Shown here: piece by piece, positions 8,341-17,083 of the stretch | Layout: each line of letters opens with the position of its first letter | Position numbering within the stretch: the stretch's first letter is position 1 | DNA from: Duganella dendranthematis | Lineage (GTDB): Bacteria > Pseudomonadota > Gammaproteobacteria > Burkholderiales > Burkholderiaceae_D | Reading direction: 5' to 3' | DNA length: 64,000 bases | NCBI RefSeq assembly: GCF_012849375.1 | Contig: NZ_CP051684.1 | Coordinates: forward strand, 2,666,001-2,730,000 | Position numbers and translations under genes: made by a program | Notes under the pieces: generated by a model | The model's database searches: none | What the model was told of the DNA's origin: nothing | Seen by the model: only the letters and a program-made list of their open reading frames with translations

Positions 8341-9509
8341 AGGCGCTGATGATCAGCAAGGACAGCCTGCTGCACGCGGAGATCGCCGCGCAAGGTTCGG
8401 CGCGCATGCCGCCGGTGCAGCTGGTGGCGTCGCGCAAAGGACTGCGCGATGCGGTGGAACGCCAACTGCCGGAAGTGCCGGAACTGGTGGTGCTGGACGC
8501 CAGCGACATCGCGGACGACGAGGGCGAACTGGTTGAACGCCTGAGCAAGCACTATCCATCCGCCAGCTTCATGCTGCTGACGCGCGATCCACAGCAAGAC
8601 CTGCTGATACGCGCCATGCGCGCCGGCATGCGCGAGGTGCTGCCGCTGCCGCTGGTGCACCGCGCCTTCCATGAAGCCTTGGACCGTATCGAAGTGGCGG
8701 CTGGCCTGAGTCCCGTCCGCGAAGGCAAGGTACTGGCCTTCATCTCCTGCAAGGGCGGCAGCGGTGCGACTTTTTTGTCCACCAATTTCGGCTACGCGCT
8801 GGCCGCGCTGGCGGACAAGAAGGTGCTGCTGATCGACCTGCATGGCCAGTTTGGCGACGCTACGCTGTATGTCTCCGACCAGAAGCCGGCGATGACGCTG
8901 TCCGATATCTGCGCGCAGATAAGCCGCATGGACGGCGCCTTCCTCGATTCCTGCCTGGTGCACGTGGCCTCCAACTTTGGCGTGCTGGCGGCGGCGGACG
9001 ACCCGAATCGTACGGTCGATATGAAGCCGGAGCACATGGACACCATCCTGCGCATCGCCCGCCAGCATTATGACTTTGTGGTGCTCGATGTCGGCCGCCA
9101 GATCGACGCCATCTCACTGCGCGCGCTGGACCAGGCGGACACCATCTACCCGGTGCTGCAACTGGCGCTGCCGGATATCCGCGACGGCCGCCGCCTGCTG
9201 GACATTTTCCGCTCGCTGGGCTACCCGAACGAGCGCACGCGTCTGATCGTCAACCGCTACGAGAAGGGTGGCAAGCTGCGGTTGACGGACCTGGAGCAGG
9301 CGCTCGGCGCGGACGTGGTGCACACGGTACCCAACGATTACCTGTCGGCGACCGACTCGGTCAACCAGGGCATACCGGTGCTGCAGCTTTCGCGTAGCAG
9401 CAATGTGGCGCGCAGCCTGGCGGAGTTGGTGGAACTGGTGGCGTCGCGCCGCGTGGCGGAGAGCAAAGGCCTGTTCGACCGCATCTTTGGCCGTAACGAT
9501 GGAGGATGA
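8337..9509 (+). CDS. tadZ: TadZ/CpaE pilus localisation ATPase
   Basis: A 390-residue cytoplasmic protein. Residues 1-120 resemble an atypical receiver domain. From about 130 on it is a MinD/ParA-like ATPase with the deviant Walker motif KGGSGAT starting at K139. TadZ/CpaE places the Tad machine, often at a pole. It overlaps the upstream lipoprotein gene by four bases and ends just before tadA. The protein ends in RIFGRNDGG, a common end for CpaE proteins. Confidence 0.92.
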   Translation: MKALMISKDSLLHAEIAAQGSARMPPVQLVASRKGLRDAVERQLPEVPELVVLDASDIADDEGELVERLSKHYPSASFMLLTRDPQQDLLIRAMRAGMREVLPLPLVHRAFHEALDRIEVAAGLSPVREGKVLAFISCKGGSGATFLSTNFGYALAALADKKVLLIDLHGQFGDATLYVSDQKPAMTLSDICAQISRMDGAFLDSCLVHVASNFGVLAAADDPNRTVDMKPEHMDTILRIARQHYDFVVLDVGRQIDAISLRALDQADTIYPVLQLALPDIRDGRRLLDIFRSLGYPNERTRLIVNRYEKGGKLRLTDLEQALGADVVHTVPNDYLSATDSVNQGIPVLQLSRSSNVARSLAELVELVASRRVAESKGLFDRIFGRNDGG

Positions 9510-9510
9510 G

Positions 9511-10857
9511 ATGAGCTTACGCGAACGCCTGTCACACGCCGACGATAGCCACAACGGCAGCAACGGTCCACCGGGCCTGGCCGCCGCGGCGTATCAGGAA
9601 CTGAAGAAGAGCATGCACCAGACGATCCTGGACCGCATCGACCTGGAACGACTGAAGCGCCTGACGCCGGAACAGTTCAAGCATGAGCTGGCGCTGCTGG
9701 TCCAGCGCATCATCGAGGAAGAACGCATCGTGCTCAATCAGCACGAACGGCATAATCTCGTGCTGGATATCCAGCACGAGATGCTGGGCTTTGGTCCGCT
9801 GGAGCCATTGCTGGCCGATCCTGGCGTGTCGGACATCCTGGTTAACACGGCCAGCAAGGTGTATGTGGAGCGCGCCGGCAAACTGGAACTGACCGAGACC
9901 ACCTTCAACGACAACGCGCACCTGATGAAGATCATCGAGAAGATCGTCTCGCGCGTGGGCCGGCGTGTCGATGAATCCAGCCCGATGGTGGATGCGCGCC
10001 TGCCGGATGGCTCGCGCGTCAACGCCATCATCCCGCCGCTGGCGATCGATGGACCGATCCTGTCGATCCGCCGTTTTGCCGTCAACCCGCTCAGCATCGA
10101 CAACCTGCTGGCGTACCGCAGCCTGACGCCGCCGATGGTGCAGGTATTGCAGGCGCTGGGGCAGGCCAAGGTCAATATCCTGATCTCCGGCGGCACCGGC
10201 TCTGGCAAGACCACCATGCTGAATGTGCTGTCCGGGTTTATTCCTGCGCATGAGCGTATCGTTACCATCGAGGATGCGGCGGAGCTGGCGTTGCGACAGC
10301 CGCATGTGGTGCGGCTGGAGACGCGGCCGCCGAATATCGAAGGCAAGGGCGAGGTCAATCAGCGTTCGCTGGTGCGCAACGCGCTGCGCATGCGGCCGGA
10401 CCGCATTATCCTCGGCGAGGTGCGCGGGCCGGAAGCGCTGGACATGCTGCAGGCGATGAACACCGGTCACGAAGGCTCACTGGCTACCATCCACTCCAAC
10501 ACGCCGCGCGACGCCCTGTCGCGGCTGGAGAATATGGTCGGCATGGCCGGCGTGAACCTGACGCCGCGTGCCACGCGCCAGCAGATCTGCTCCGCCGTGA
10601 CGGTGGTGATGCAGGTATCGCGCCTGACCGATGGCACACGCAAGCTGGTCAGCATGCAGGAAGTCACGGGCATGGAAGGCGAGGTGATTGCCATGCACGA
10701 GATTTTCCGCTTCGAGCAGAAGGGCGTGGATACGCATGGCGCGGTGCAGGGCAGTTTCTACGCCACCGGCGTGCGTCCGCGTTTTGCCGACCGGCTGCGC
10801 ATGTTCGGCGTGGGCGTGCCGGACAGCGTGTTCGATCCGGAACGGGTCTACGAGTAA
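9511..10857 (+). CDS. tadA: Tad secretion ATPase TadA/CpaF
   Basis: A 448-residue PulE/VirB11-family hexameric ATPase that powers Flp pilus extension (and retraction in studied systems). Walker [10 protein letters not shown] is at residues 227-235, and the Asp box ([11 protein letters not shown]), Walker B ([15 protein letters not shown]) and His box ([12 protein letters not shown]) follow in order. A strong GGAGGATGAG site precedes the ATG at 9511, so the longer in-frame start inside tadZ is rejected. It lies directly after tadZ. Confidence 0.95.
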   Translation: MSLRERLSHADDSHNGSNGPPGLAAAAYQELKKSMHQTILDRIDLERLKRLTPEQFKHELALLVQRIIEEERIVLNQHERHNLVLDIQHEMLGFGPLEPLLADPGVSDILVNTASKVYVERAGKLELTETTFNDNAHLMKIIEKIVSRVGRRVDESSPMVDARLPDGSRVNAIIPPLAIDGPILSIRRFAVNPLSIDNLLAYRSLTPPMVQVLQALGQAKVNILISGGTGSGKTTMLNVLSGFIPAHERIVTIEDAAELALRQPHVVRLETRPPNIEGKGEVNQRSLVRNALRMRPDRIILGEVRGPEALDMLQAMNTGHEGSLATIHSNTPRDALSRLENMVGMAGVNLTPRATRQQICSAVTVVMQVSRLTDGTRKLVSMQEVTGMEGEVIAMHEIFRFEQKGVDTHGAVQGSFYATGVRPRFADRLRMFGVGVPDSVFDPERVYE

Positions 10858-10862
10858 GCGCC

Positions 10863-11840
10863 ATGGACCGCGTCTTTACTGCCTTTGCCGTGTTGCTGTT
10901 CGCGGCCGTGATCCTGATGCTGGAAGGCGCCTGGCTGTGGTGGTCCGGCGCGCATGGCGGCGCGGCGCGGCGTATCGCCAAGCGTCTGCGGCTGATGGCG
11001 GCCACCGGGCAGGGCGGCATCGAGCGGGTGGATATTCTCAAGCGCCGCGCTTACAGCAGTCATCCGGCGCTGGACAGGCAGCTGCGCCGCATCGCGCGAC
11101 TGGCGGCGCTGGACCGCTTGCTGATGCAGGCCGGCGTGCGTTGGTCGGTAGCCCAGTTCCTCGGCGGTTCGCTGGTGATGATGGTGGTGGGGTTGCTGCT
11201 GTCGCAGCTGGTGGCCATGCCGTTCCTGCTGGCGGCCGGCGTGTTGGCCGCTGCCACCGCTTTGCCATGGCTGCTGCTGATGCGCATCCGTGGCGCGCGC
11301 CTGCGCAAGCTGGAACAGCAGTTGCCCGAAGCGGCGGACTTCCTTGGCCGCGCACTGCGTGCCGGCCATTCCTTCGCCAACGTGATGCAGATGGTGGGCG
11401 AGGAGCTGCCGGACCCCATCGCCAGCGAATTCAAGTTCGCCTACGAAGAAATCAACTACGGCGTGCCTATGAACGAAGCCTTGCACAACCTGGCGCTGCG
11501 CGTGCCACTGACGGACTTGCGCTATCTGGTGATCGCCGTGCTGATACAGCGCGAATCCGGCGGCAACCTGGCCGAGGTACTCGGCAATATCAGCCGCCTG
11601 ATACGTTCGCGTCTGAAGCTGCTGGCTCAGGTGCGGGTGATGTCTGCCGAAGGCCGCATGTCCGCCTGGGTGCTGGGCGTGCTGCCGCTGGGTGTGATGC
11701 TGCTGATGGTGATCTCTAATCCCGCCTACGTGCGCCTGCTGTGGACCGATCCAATTGGCGTCAAGTTGATGTGGTATGCGTTTGGCGTGGCGGTGTTTGG
11801 CGTGCTATGGATGCGCAAGCTGATACGCATCCGTATTTGA
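10863..11840 (+). CDS. tadB: Tad inner-membrane platform protein TadB
   Basis: A 325-residue GspF-domain protein with an N-terminal membrane segment, a pair of membrane helices near residues 95-140, a cytoplasmic GspF half (about 150-270) and two C-terminal membrane helices. TadB pairs with TadC to form the platform on which TadA acts. It starts 5 bases after tadA and is followed after 11 bases by tadC. Confidence 0.93.
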   Translation: MDRVFTAFAVLLFAAVILMLEGAWLWWSGAHGGAARRIAKRLRLMAATGQGGIERVDILKRRAYSSHPALDRQLRRIARLAALDRLLMQAGVRWSVAQFLGGSLVMMVVGLLLSQLVAMPFLLAAGVLAAATALPWLLLMRIRGARLRKLEQQLPEAADFLGRALRAGHSFANVMQMVGEELPDPIASEFKFAYEEINYGVPMNEALHNLALRVPLTDLRYLVIAVLIQRESGGNLAEVLGNISRLIRSRLKLLAQVRVMSAEGRMSAWVLGVLPLGVMLLMVISNPAYVRLLWTDPIGVKLMWYAFGVAVFGVLWMRKLIRIRI

Positions 11841-11851
11841 AGGAGACGACG

Positions 11852-12781
11852 ATGGACGGATCGCAAATCATTTTCCTGGCCATTGTATTTTTGGTGGCTG
11901 CCGGTGTGGCGGTGGCTGCGCTGCTGGCATTTTCACCGCTGGCGTTGCGCGAACGTTTGAGCGAGGTGGTGAAGCCGGCTGCGGCGGCGCCCGATCTGGT
12001 GGCCACCGGCTGGGTTGAAAAAGTCGCGCACGTGGCGCAGCCGTTTTCGCGCCTGTCGCTGCCGGAGGAGGGCTGGGAGAAGTCACCGCTGCGCACGCGC
12101 TTCATGAATGCGGGCTGGCGCAGCGCATCGGCGCCGTCGCTGTATTTCGCCGCCAAGACGGTGCTGGCACTGGCGCTGCCCTCCATCGTGGCCTTGTGCG
12201 GCGCTATTGCGTTGAACGGGCCGCAGAAGGGTTTCATGTACTTGTTGCTCCTGGTGGCCGGCATCGGCTACTACCTGCCTAACGCGGTACTGGCGCACAA
12301 GGCGGCGGTGCGCTGCCGCGACATTTTTGAAAACTTCCCCGATGCGCTGGATTTGCTGACGGTGTGCGTGGAGGCGGGCCTGAGCCTGGAGCGCGCGCTG
12401 GCCAAGGTGGCCGGCGAGATCCACATCAAGAGCGTGGCGCTGGCGCAGGAGCTGCAACTGGCGCTGATGGAAATGCGCGCCGGCTTCACCAAGGAGCGCG
12501 CCTTGCGCAACCTGGCCTTGCGCAGCGGCGTGGAGGATGTGGACACGCTGGTGGCGATGCTGATCCAGTCCGAGCGTTTCGGCACCAGCATGGGCGATTC
12601 ACTGCGCATCCATTCCGACAACCTGCGCAGCAAGCGTAGCGTGCTGGCCGAGGAAGCCGCCGCCAAGATCGCGTTGAAGCTGCTGTTCCCGCTGATCTTC
12701 TGCATTTTCCCGACCTTGATGCTGGTGCTGATCGGTCCCGCTGGCATTCAGGTTTATCGCATGATGCAGCAAACTCACTAG
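11852..12781 (+). CDS. tadC: Tad inner-membrane platform protein TadC
   Basis: A 309-residue GspF-domain membrane protein. The signature ENFPDALDLLTVCVEAGLSL is present mid-protein and two hydrophobic helices close the C-terminus. AAGGAG lies 7 bases before the ATG at 11852; a longer in-frame start within tadB has no ribosome site. It pairs with TadB. Confidence 0.93.
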   Translation: MDGSQIIFLAIVFLVAAGVAVAALLAFSPLALRERLSEVVKPAAAAPDLVATGWVEKVAHVAQPFSRLSLPEEGWEKSPLRTRFMNAGWRSASAPSLYFAAKTVLALALPSIVALCGAIALNGPQKGFMYLLLLVAGIGYYLPNAVLAHKAAVRCRDIFENFPDALDLLTVCVEAGLSLERALAKVAGEIHIKSVALAQELQLALMEMRAGFTKERALRNLALRSGVEDVDTLVAMLIQSERFGTSMGDSLRIHSDNLRSKRSVLAEEAAAKIALKLLFPLIFCIFPTLMLVLIGPAGIQVYRMMQQTH

Positions 12782-12787
12782 GGAGCC

Positions 12788-13450
12788 ATGATGAAGAAAT
12801 CATCTCTCGCTGCCTGTGCGCTGCTGGCGGCGTGCAGCGGCATGCAGGTTGATGAGCCGGTGGCGGATGCCATCACGCCGCTGGAGCAGGCCTGCATGCG
12901 TGATCCGCTCGATCCGGCGCGGTGGGAACAATTGGCTGCGGCGCTGGCTGTCGCTGGACAGCGCGAACGCGCCGCCGTCATGTATCTGCAGGCGGCGTCG
13001 CTGCGCAAGTACGATGTGCAGCAGGACTACGCCACGCTGATGCAGGCGCGCGATGAAGCGATGGGTGACAGCATGCCGCGCACGCAGCTCAGGCGTCTCG
13101 GCCCGGCGCTGGTGGAGGTGCTGCGCAGCGGGGAGACTGCGCGAGCGCCTGCGTCCGCGCTGGCGGTGCGGCTGGAGATCAGCAACGGCAATGGCGTTGC
13201 CGGCGCGGCTGCGCGGCTGGCCCGCTCACTGGAAGTGGACGGTGTGAAGACAGTGCGCTTGTCGAATCTGCGGCCGTTCGTGGTACCGCTCAGCCGCATC
13301 GAGTATCCGCGCGAGCAGCGGCAGGTGGCGCAGGCGCTGGGCCGGCGTCTCGGCCTGCGGCTGGAACAGCAGCTGGAGCAGCGGCGCGCCGGTTCGGCGT
13401 ATGCCGACATGCGCATCGTGCTCGGTCACGACAGCCGGTATCTGAAATAA
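12788..13450 (+). CDS. Tad-locus lipoprotein with TPR-like and LytR_C-like regions
   Basis: A 220-residue protein with a lipoprotein signal (LAACALLAACSG, predicted lipidated Cys). Residues 30-90 are helical and TPR-like (DPARWEQLAAALAVAGQRER), the layout of TadD. Residues 125-215 match the LytR_C fold pattern (RLEISNGNGVAGAAARLARS). LytR_C domains occur at the ends of cell-wall ligases, but no catalytic domain is present. It closes the operon 6 bases after tadC. It is the best candidate here for a TadD-like pilotin, or for a wall-contacting pilus factor; both are inferences. Confidence 0.8.
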   Translation: MMKKSSLAACALLAACSGMQVDEPVADAITPLEQACMRDPLDPARWEQLAAALAVAGQRERAAVMYLQAASLRKYDVQQDYATLMQARDEAMGDSMPRTQLRRLGPALVEVLRSGETARAPASALAVRLEISNGNGVAGAAARLARSLEVDGVKTVRLSNLRPFVVPLSRIEYPREQRQVAQALGRRLGLRLEQQLEQRRAGSAYADMRIVLGHDSRYLK

Positions 13451-13485
13451 AAAAACCGTCCAGGAGGGATCGCCTCCCGGACGGT
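13450..13485 (-). terminator. Rho-independent terminator for the DUF2807 gene
   Basis: The arms 13455-13467 and 13473-13485 pair with one A/C mismatch around GATCG. On the minus strand the stem is followed by seven Us, so it terminates transcription from 14.3 kb. The plus-strand side lacks a U-tract, so it would stop the Tad transcript only weakly. A second hairpin (13515-13533, 8-bp stem, 3-base loop) lies between it and the minus-strand stop. Confidence 0.85.
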
Positions 13486-13540
13486 GAAAAACACACCCAT
13501 GTGTTTCCTGCTGTGCCGGTGTCACACACCGGCGCATTCC

Positions 13541-14308
13541 TTACTGCCAGCTCACGCTACCCATGCCGCGTGCACTGGCGTTGCGCGTGGTCGGATTGCC
13601 ATACACCTTGGCCGACCCCATGCCCGTCAACTTCAGATTGGCGCTGGTCTTCGCATACACCGTGGCGCTGCCGAGGCCTGACATATTGATGTCGATGGCG
13701 TCGGCGCGCAGCTGCTGCGCGTCCAGACTACCCACGCCGCCAAGACTGGCGTGTAATTGCTTGGCCTGGCCTGTCATCTCGATGCGACCAGCGCCGTTCA
13801 GTTGCAAATCGACGCTGTCGCTGCTGCCGCCGTTGACGGTGATGCCGCCCACGCCGCCCAGCCTGACGTCGAGATTGCGATACTGTGCGTCGACTTTCAC
13901 CGAACCCGCGCCTTCAAGCGAGAGGCGCAGATTGTCGCCGCTGAATCCACTGACTTCGGTCGACCCCACGCCGCCCGACGTGACTGCGCGCAGATTGGGC
14001 AGCGTCAGTTCGGCGCGCAGTTCGCGCTTGTTCCCAAAGTGGACCGAATTCATTTTCTGGGTGCCGATGTGCAGCGTCTCGCCGCTTTGTTCGACCACCA
14101 CTTTCTTGATGGCTTCCGGTTCGCCGTAAATCGTCAGCGCCGCCGGGCCTTGCTTCACCTTGATGCTGATGACGCCATCCAGTTCCAGCTTGACGGCACG
14201 GGCATCCACGCTGCGGCTCTCGCTGATGATGTCGTCGGCCAGCGCGGCGTGGCTGCCGCTGCTCAGTACCGCCGCCATCACTGCGGCCTTCAGGTATGTT
14301 TTCATCAT
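13541..14308 (-). CDS. Exported DUF2807 (GIN head domain) protein
   Basis: A 255-residue protein with a signal peptide cut near SHAALA-DD, followed by a single DUF2807 beta-helix-like domain rich in repeated Gly-Val-Gly-Ser and Gly-Ala-Gly turns (GGVGSTEVSGFSG, GGVGGITVNGG). Such proteins are surface or periplasmic; their biochemical role is not established. GGAG precedes the double ATG. It is transcribed with, and just after, the small exported protein at 14331-14516. Confidence 0.85.
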   Translation of the reverse strand: MMKTYLKAAVMAAVLSSGSHAALADDIISESRSVDARAVKLELDGVISIKVKQGPAALTIYGEPEAIKKVVVEQSGETLHIGTQKMNSVHFGNKRELRAELTLPNLRAVTSGGVGSTEVSGFSGDNLRLSLEGAGSVKVDAQYRNLDVRLGGVGGITVNGGSSDSVDLQLNGAGRIEMTGQAKQLHASLGGVGSLDAQQLRADAIDINMSGLGSATVYAKTSANLKLTGMGSAKVYGNPTTRNASARGMGSVSWQ

Positions 14309-14330
14309 GCGCTCCGTCGGCTCGGTGGGA

Positions 14331-14516
14331 TTACAGTGCAGCTTTTTCTTCAGCGGTCAGGCGCTTGGCGGTGATGGTCACGGTAGGCATCGCGGTCGCT
14401 TCGGCTTTGACAGTGATGACTTCCGGTGCGCGCACGGCGGCGGTGGCGAAAGAGGTGGCGCTAGCGATGACGATGGCTGCGACGAAGATGGCTTCCATGT
14501 TTTTTGCGATGTTCAT
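14331..14516 (-). CDS. Small exported protein of unknown function
   Basis: A 61-residue protein: signal peptide MNIAKNMEAIFVAAIVIASA with predicted cleavage near ATA-AVR, then a 33-residue mature part with the paired motif VITVKAEA and VTITAKRLTAEEKAAL. AAGGAG lies 7 bases before the ATG, which supports it as a real gene despite its size. It lies 22 bases upstream of the DUF2807 start, so the two are probably cotranscribed. No function is assigned. Confidence 0.75.
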   Translation of the reverse strand: MNIAKNMEAIFVAAIVIASATSFATAAVRAPEVITVKAEATAMPTVTITAKRLTAEEKAAL

Positions 14517-14629
14517 TTTGAGCTCCTTGTGGGTGGTTAGTTCGTTGCGTTGAGTGAACTATAGACAAGGGCACCCCGTCCATCCACCGGGATGTGACGA
14601 ACTGCGAAAAACGGGGGACAGAATGCGTT

Positions 14630-15532
14630 TTAGGGGTGCGAAGCTGCGCCGCACAACAGCTGTTCGCTGGCGGCATAGGTCTGCGACAGCCAGGCCGAGA
14701 CGGTTTTAAAGCGGGCGATTGAGCCGGCGTCGCGGTGGCTCAGTAGCCAGATATCGCGCAGCACCTCGACCTGGTCGCCGATGCGCTGCAAGCCTTGCTG
14801 CTGGCCCATGATGCACGGCAGCAGCGCCATGCCGACGCCGGCGTGGCAGGCGCGCACCATCGTGCTCAGGCTGTTCACCTTGAGCACTTTGCGCGGCTGC
14901 GGCGACATCGCGGCCAGCCATTGCATTTCGGTGGTGCCGGCCAGCTCGTCGGCGTAGGCGATCCACGGCTGGGTGCCCCAGCAGGCGCGCGGGGTGTCGG
15001 CAAACTTCGGATGACCGTAGACGGCAAAGCCGAGATCGCCCAGCTTGCGCATCACCAGCGCCGCGTCTTCGCCCGGCTTGCCCAGACGCAGGGCAAAGTC
15101 GGCCTCGCGGCGGGTGAAGGACAGATTCTGGTTTTCCGCCTGCAAGGTCAGTTGCAGATGCGGGTGCTCGGCATGCAGCGCGGGGACGTGCTCCAGCAGC
15201 CAGTAATCGAACAGGAAGTCGATCGAGGTGATGTTGACCGGGCCGGCCGTGGCGCCAGCTTCCTGCGACGAGGCTTGCAACATGCTCTGGACGTTGCCAT
15301 ACACCGCCTCGCCATGGGCGACGAAGGTCTTGCCGGCGTCGGTCAGCTGGTAGCCGGTGTTATCGCGGATGAACAGGCGCAGCTTCAGCGCCTTTTCGGC
15401 GGCGGCGATGCGGCGGCTGATGGTGGAGGCGTCCACGCCCAACTGGCGGCCGGTGGCGCTCATGCTGCCGCTGCGGGCCAGGGCAAGGATCAGCGGGATG
15501 TCGTTCCAGTCGAAGTCGGTACTAGGGGGCAT
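14630..15532 (-). CDS. LysR-family transcriptional regulator
   Basis: A 300-residue regulator. The helix-turn-helix is in residues 10-70 (SMSATGRQLGVDASTISRRI), followed by a LysR effector domain. The start at 15532 (MPPSTDFDWND) gives the usual family opening; an in-frame TTG at 15583 is possible but has no ribosome site. It is divergent from the Tat-exported hydrolase at 15685 across 150 bp, the normal LysR arrangement, so that hydrolase is its likely target. Confidence 0.88.
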   Translation of the reverse strand: MPPSTDFDWNDIPLILALARSGSMSATGRQLGVDASTISRRIAAAEKALKLRLFIRDNTGYQLTDAGKTFVAHGEAVYGNVQSMLQASSQEAGATAGPVNITSIDFLFDYWLLEHVPALHAEHPHLQLTLQAENQNLSFTRREADFALRLGKPGEDAALVMRKLGDLGFAVYGHPKFADTPRACWGTQPWIAYADELAGTTEMQWLAAMSPQPRKVLKVNSLSTMVRACHAGVGMALLPCIMGQQQGLQRIGDQVEVLRDIWLLSHRDAGSIARFKTVSAWLSQTYAASEQLLCGAASHP

Positions 15533-15684
15533 GAGGGGTCTGCATTTTTGCAAAGTGGCCTTGCAGGCTTGTCTGTTCCACAAACTTTGGCCGAGGCCTA
15601 AGATTCACTCCATCGCAGCTGCAGAACGAAGAGACTGTAGCACAACTACTGCTTATATATACATCGACCAAAAGGAATAAGATC

Positions 15685-16662
15685 ATGAACGCCAACGTCA
15701 ACCTGTCCCGCCGTACCGCTCTGTTCAACTCCGCCGGCGCTGCCGCCGCCGCCGTGGCCCTGCCGCTGGCTGCCCTGGGCACCGCCGAAGCGCAAGCCGC
15801 TACCGCCAAGGGCGGCCCGGTGACCAAGACCGCCAGCACCATCACCACCCGCGACGGCGTCGAGATCTATTACAAAGACTGGGGCCCACGCAACGGCCAG
15901 CCAGTCGTGCTGAGCCACGGCTGGCCGCTGAATGCGGACAGCTGGGAATCGGCAGCGTTCTTCCTGGCCAATAACGGCTTCCGCGTGATTACCCACGACC
16001 GCCGCGGCCACGGCCGTTCCAGCCAGCCTTGGGAAGGCAACGACATGGACCACTACGCCGACGACCTGGCGCAAGTGATCGAAGCGCTGAACCTGAACAA
16101 CATCATCCTGGCCGGCTTCTCGACCGGCGGCGGCGAAGTGGCGCGGTATGTCGGCCGTCACGGCACCAAGCGCATCGCCAAGCTGGGCCTGATTTCGGCA
16201 GTGCCGCCGCTGATGCTGAAAACCGCCGACAATCCGGACGGCACACCGCTGGAAGTATTCGATGGCATCCGCGCCGCCTCGGTCAAGGACCGTGGCCAGC
16301 TGTACCTGGACCTGGCCTCCGGCCCGTTCTACAACTACAACCGTCCTGGCGCCAAACCATCGCAAGGCATCATCCAGGCCTGGTATGCACAGGGTATGCA
16401 AGGTGGCTTCAAAAACACCTACGACTCGATCAAAGCCTTCTCGGAAACCGACTTCCGCGAAGACCTGAAAAAGTTCGACAAGCCGACTCTGATCATCCAC
16501 GGTGAAGACGACCAGATCGTGCCGATCAAAGCCGCCGGCATCGCCTCGGCCAAGATCGTGAAACACGCCAAGCTGATCACCTACCCCGGCGCGCCACACG
16601 GTTTGACCGACACGCACAAAGAGAAGTTCAACAACGACTTCCTGGCCTTCGCCAAATCGTAA
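15685..16662 (+). CDS. Tat-exported alpha/beta hydrolase (haloperoxidase-like), copy 1
   Basis: A 325-residue protein. A twin-arginine signal (LSRRTALF, then an Ala-rich core ending AEAQA) is followed by an alpha/beta hydrolase resembling non-heme chloroperoxidases and esterases. The oxyanion motif HGWP, the nucleophile Ser146 in GFSTGGG, the acid in HGEDDQ and the His in GAPHG are all present. AAGGA precedes the ATG. From about residue 48 to the end it is almost identical to the protein at 20063, with four amino-acid differences seen by eye, whereas the signal peptides differ. Substrate unknown. Confidence 0.9.
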   Translation: MNANVNLSRRTALFNSAGAAAAAVALPLAALGTAEAQAATAKGGPVTKTASTITTRDGVEIYYKDWGPRNGQPVVLSHGWPLNADSWESAAFFLANNGFRVITHDRRGHGRSSQPWEGNDMDHYADDLAQVIEALNLNNIILAGFSTGGGEVARYVGRHGTKRIAKLGLISAVPPLMLKTADNPDGTPLEVFDGIRAASVKDRGQLYLDLASGPFYNYNRPGAKPSQGIIQAWYAQGMQGGFKNTYDSIKAFSETDFREDLKKFDKPTLIIHGEDDQIVPIKAAGIASAKIVKHAKLITYPGAPHGLTDTHKEKFNNDFLAFAKS

Positions 16663-16669
16663 TCCATCG

Positions 16670-16697
16670 ATACGGCCCCAAAACGGGGCCGTATTTA
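16670..16697 (+). terminator. Terminator after hydrolase copy 1
   Basis: A perfect 10-bp stem (16670-16679 with 16685-16694), loop AAAAC, followed by TTTACAT. The short U-tract makes it moderate in strength. It lies 8 bases after the stop codon. Confidence 0.75.
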
Positions 16698-17083
16698 CAT
16701 AACCTTGCATGCCGATACATAACTTTACCCACGGAGACTTGCTTTGCAACCAAAAGTGTGGATTAAAAATGACAGATTGGAATTGCAAGTAGTTTATTTT
16801 GTGTGCGCTGTCATGGCGGTTTTTTGACGCAATGGCAGCGTTTCTATATTACTAATTCAGAATGAATTGGCTGAAGATAGAAGATAAATGACCGATTAAA
16901 GCTGGAAGTTATCCTGTTGTGGCTTTTCAACGACAGTGTTGGCATGAGTGTGGTTAAGTGCAGAAATAGGGGAATCCCTACATTGACGCAATTTTCCACG
17001 GGTGTTTCCATCATCCCGTTTGAGAAAAAATGTATTTCTTAAACATTCACCAACCAAAAAAAAGCCACTTCAGGGAGCAGTTC
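16698..17083 (+). promoter_or_regulatory. AT-rich 386-bp upstream region of the TonB receptor gene
   Basis: No gene is seen. The stretch is clearly more AT-rich than its neighbours. Candidate promoter pieces are TTGACG at 16824-16829 with TATATT at 16845-16850 (spacer only 15). An inverted repeat TAGGG-GAAT-CCCTA lies at 16967-16980, 2 bases before another TTGACG at 16983. This repeat may be an operator. GGGAG at about 17073 is the ribosome site of the receptor. All assignments are by eye. Confidence 0.35.
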
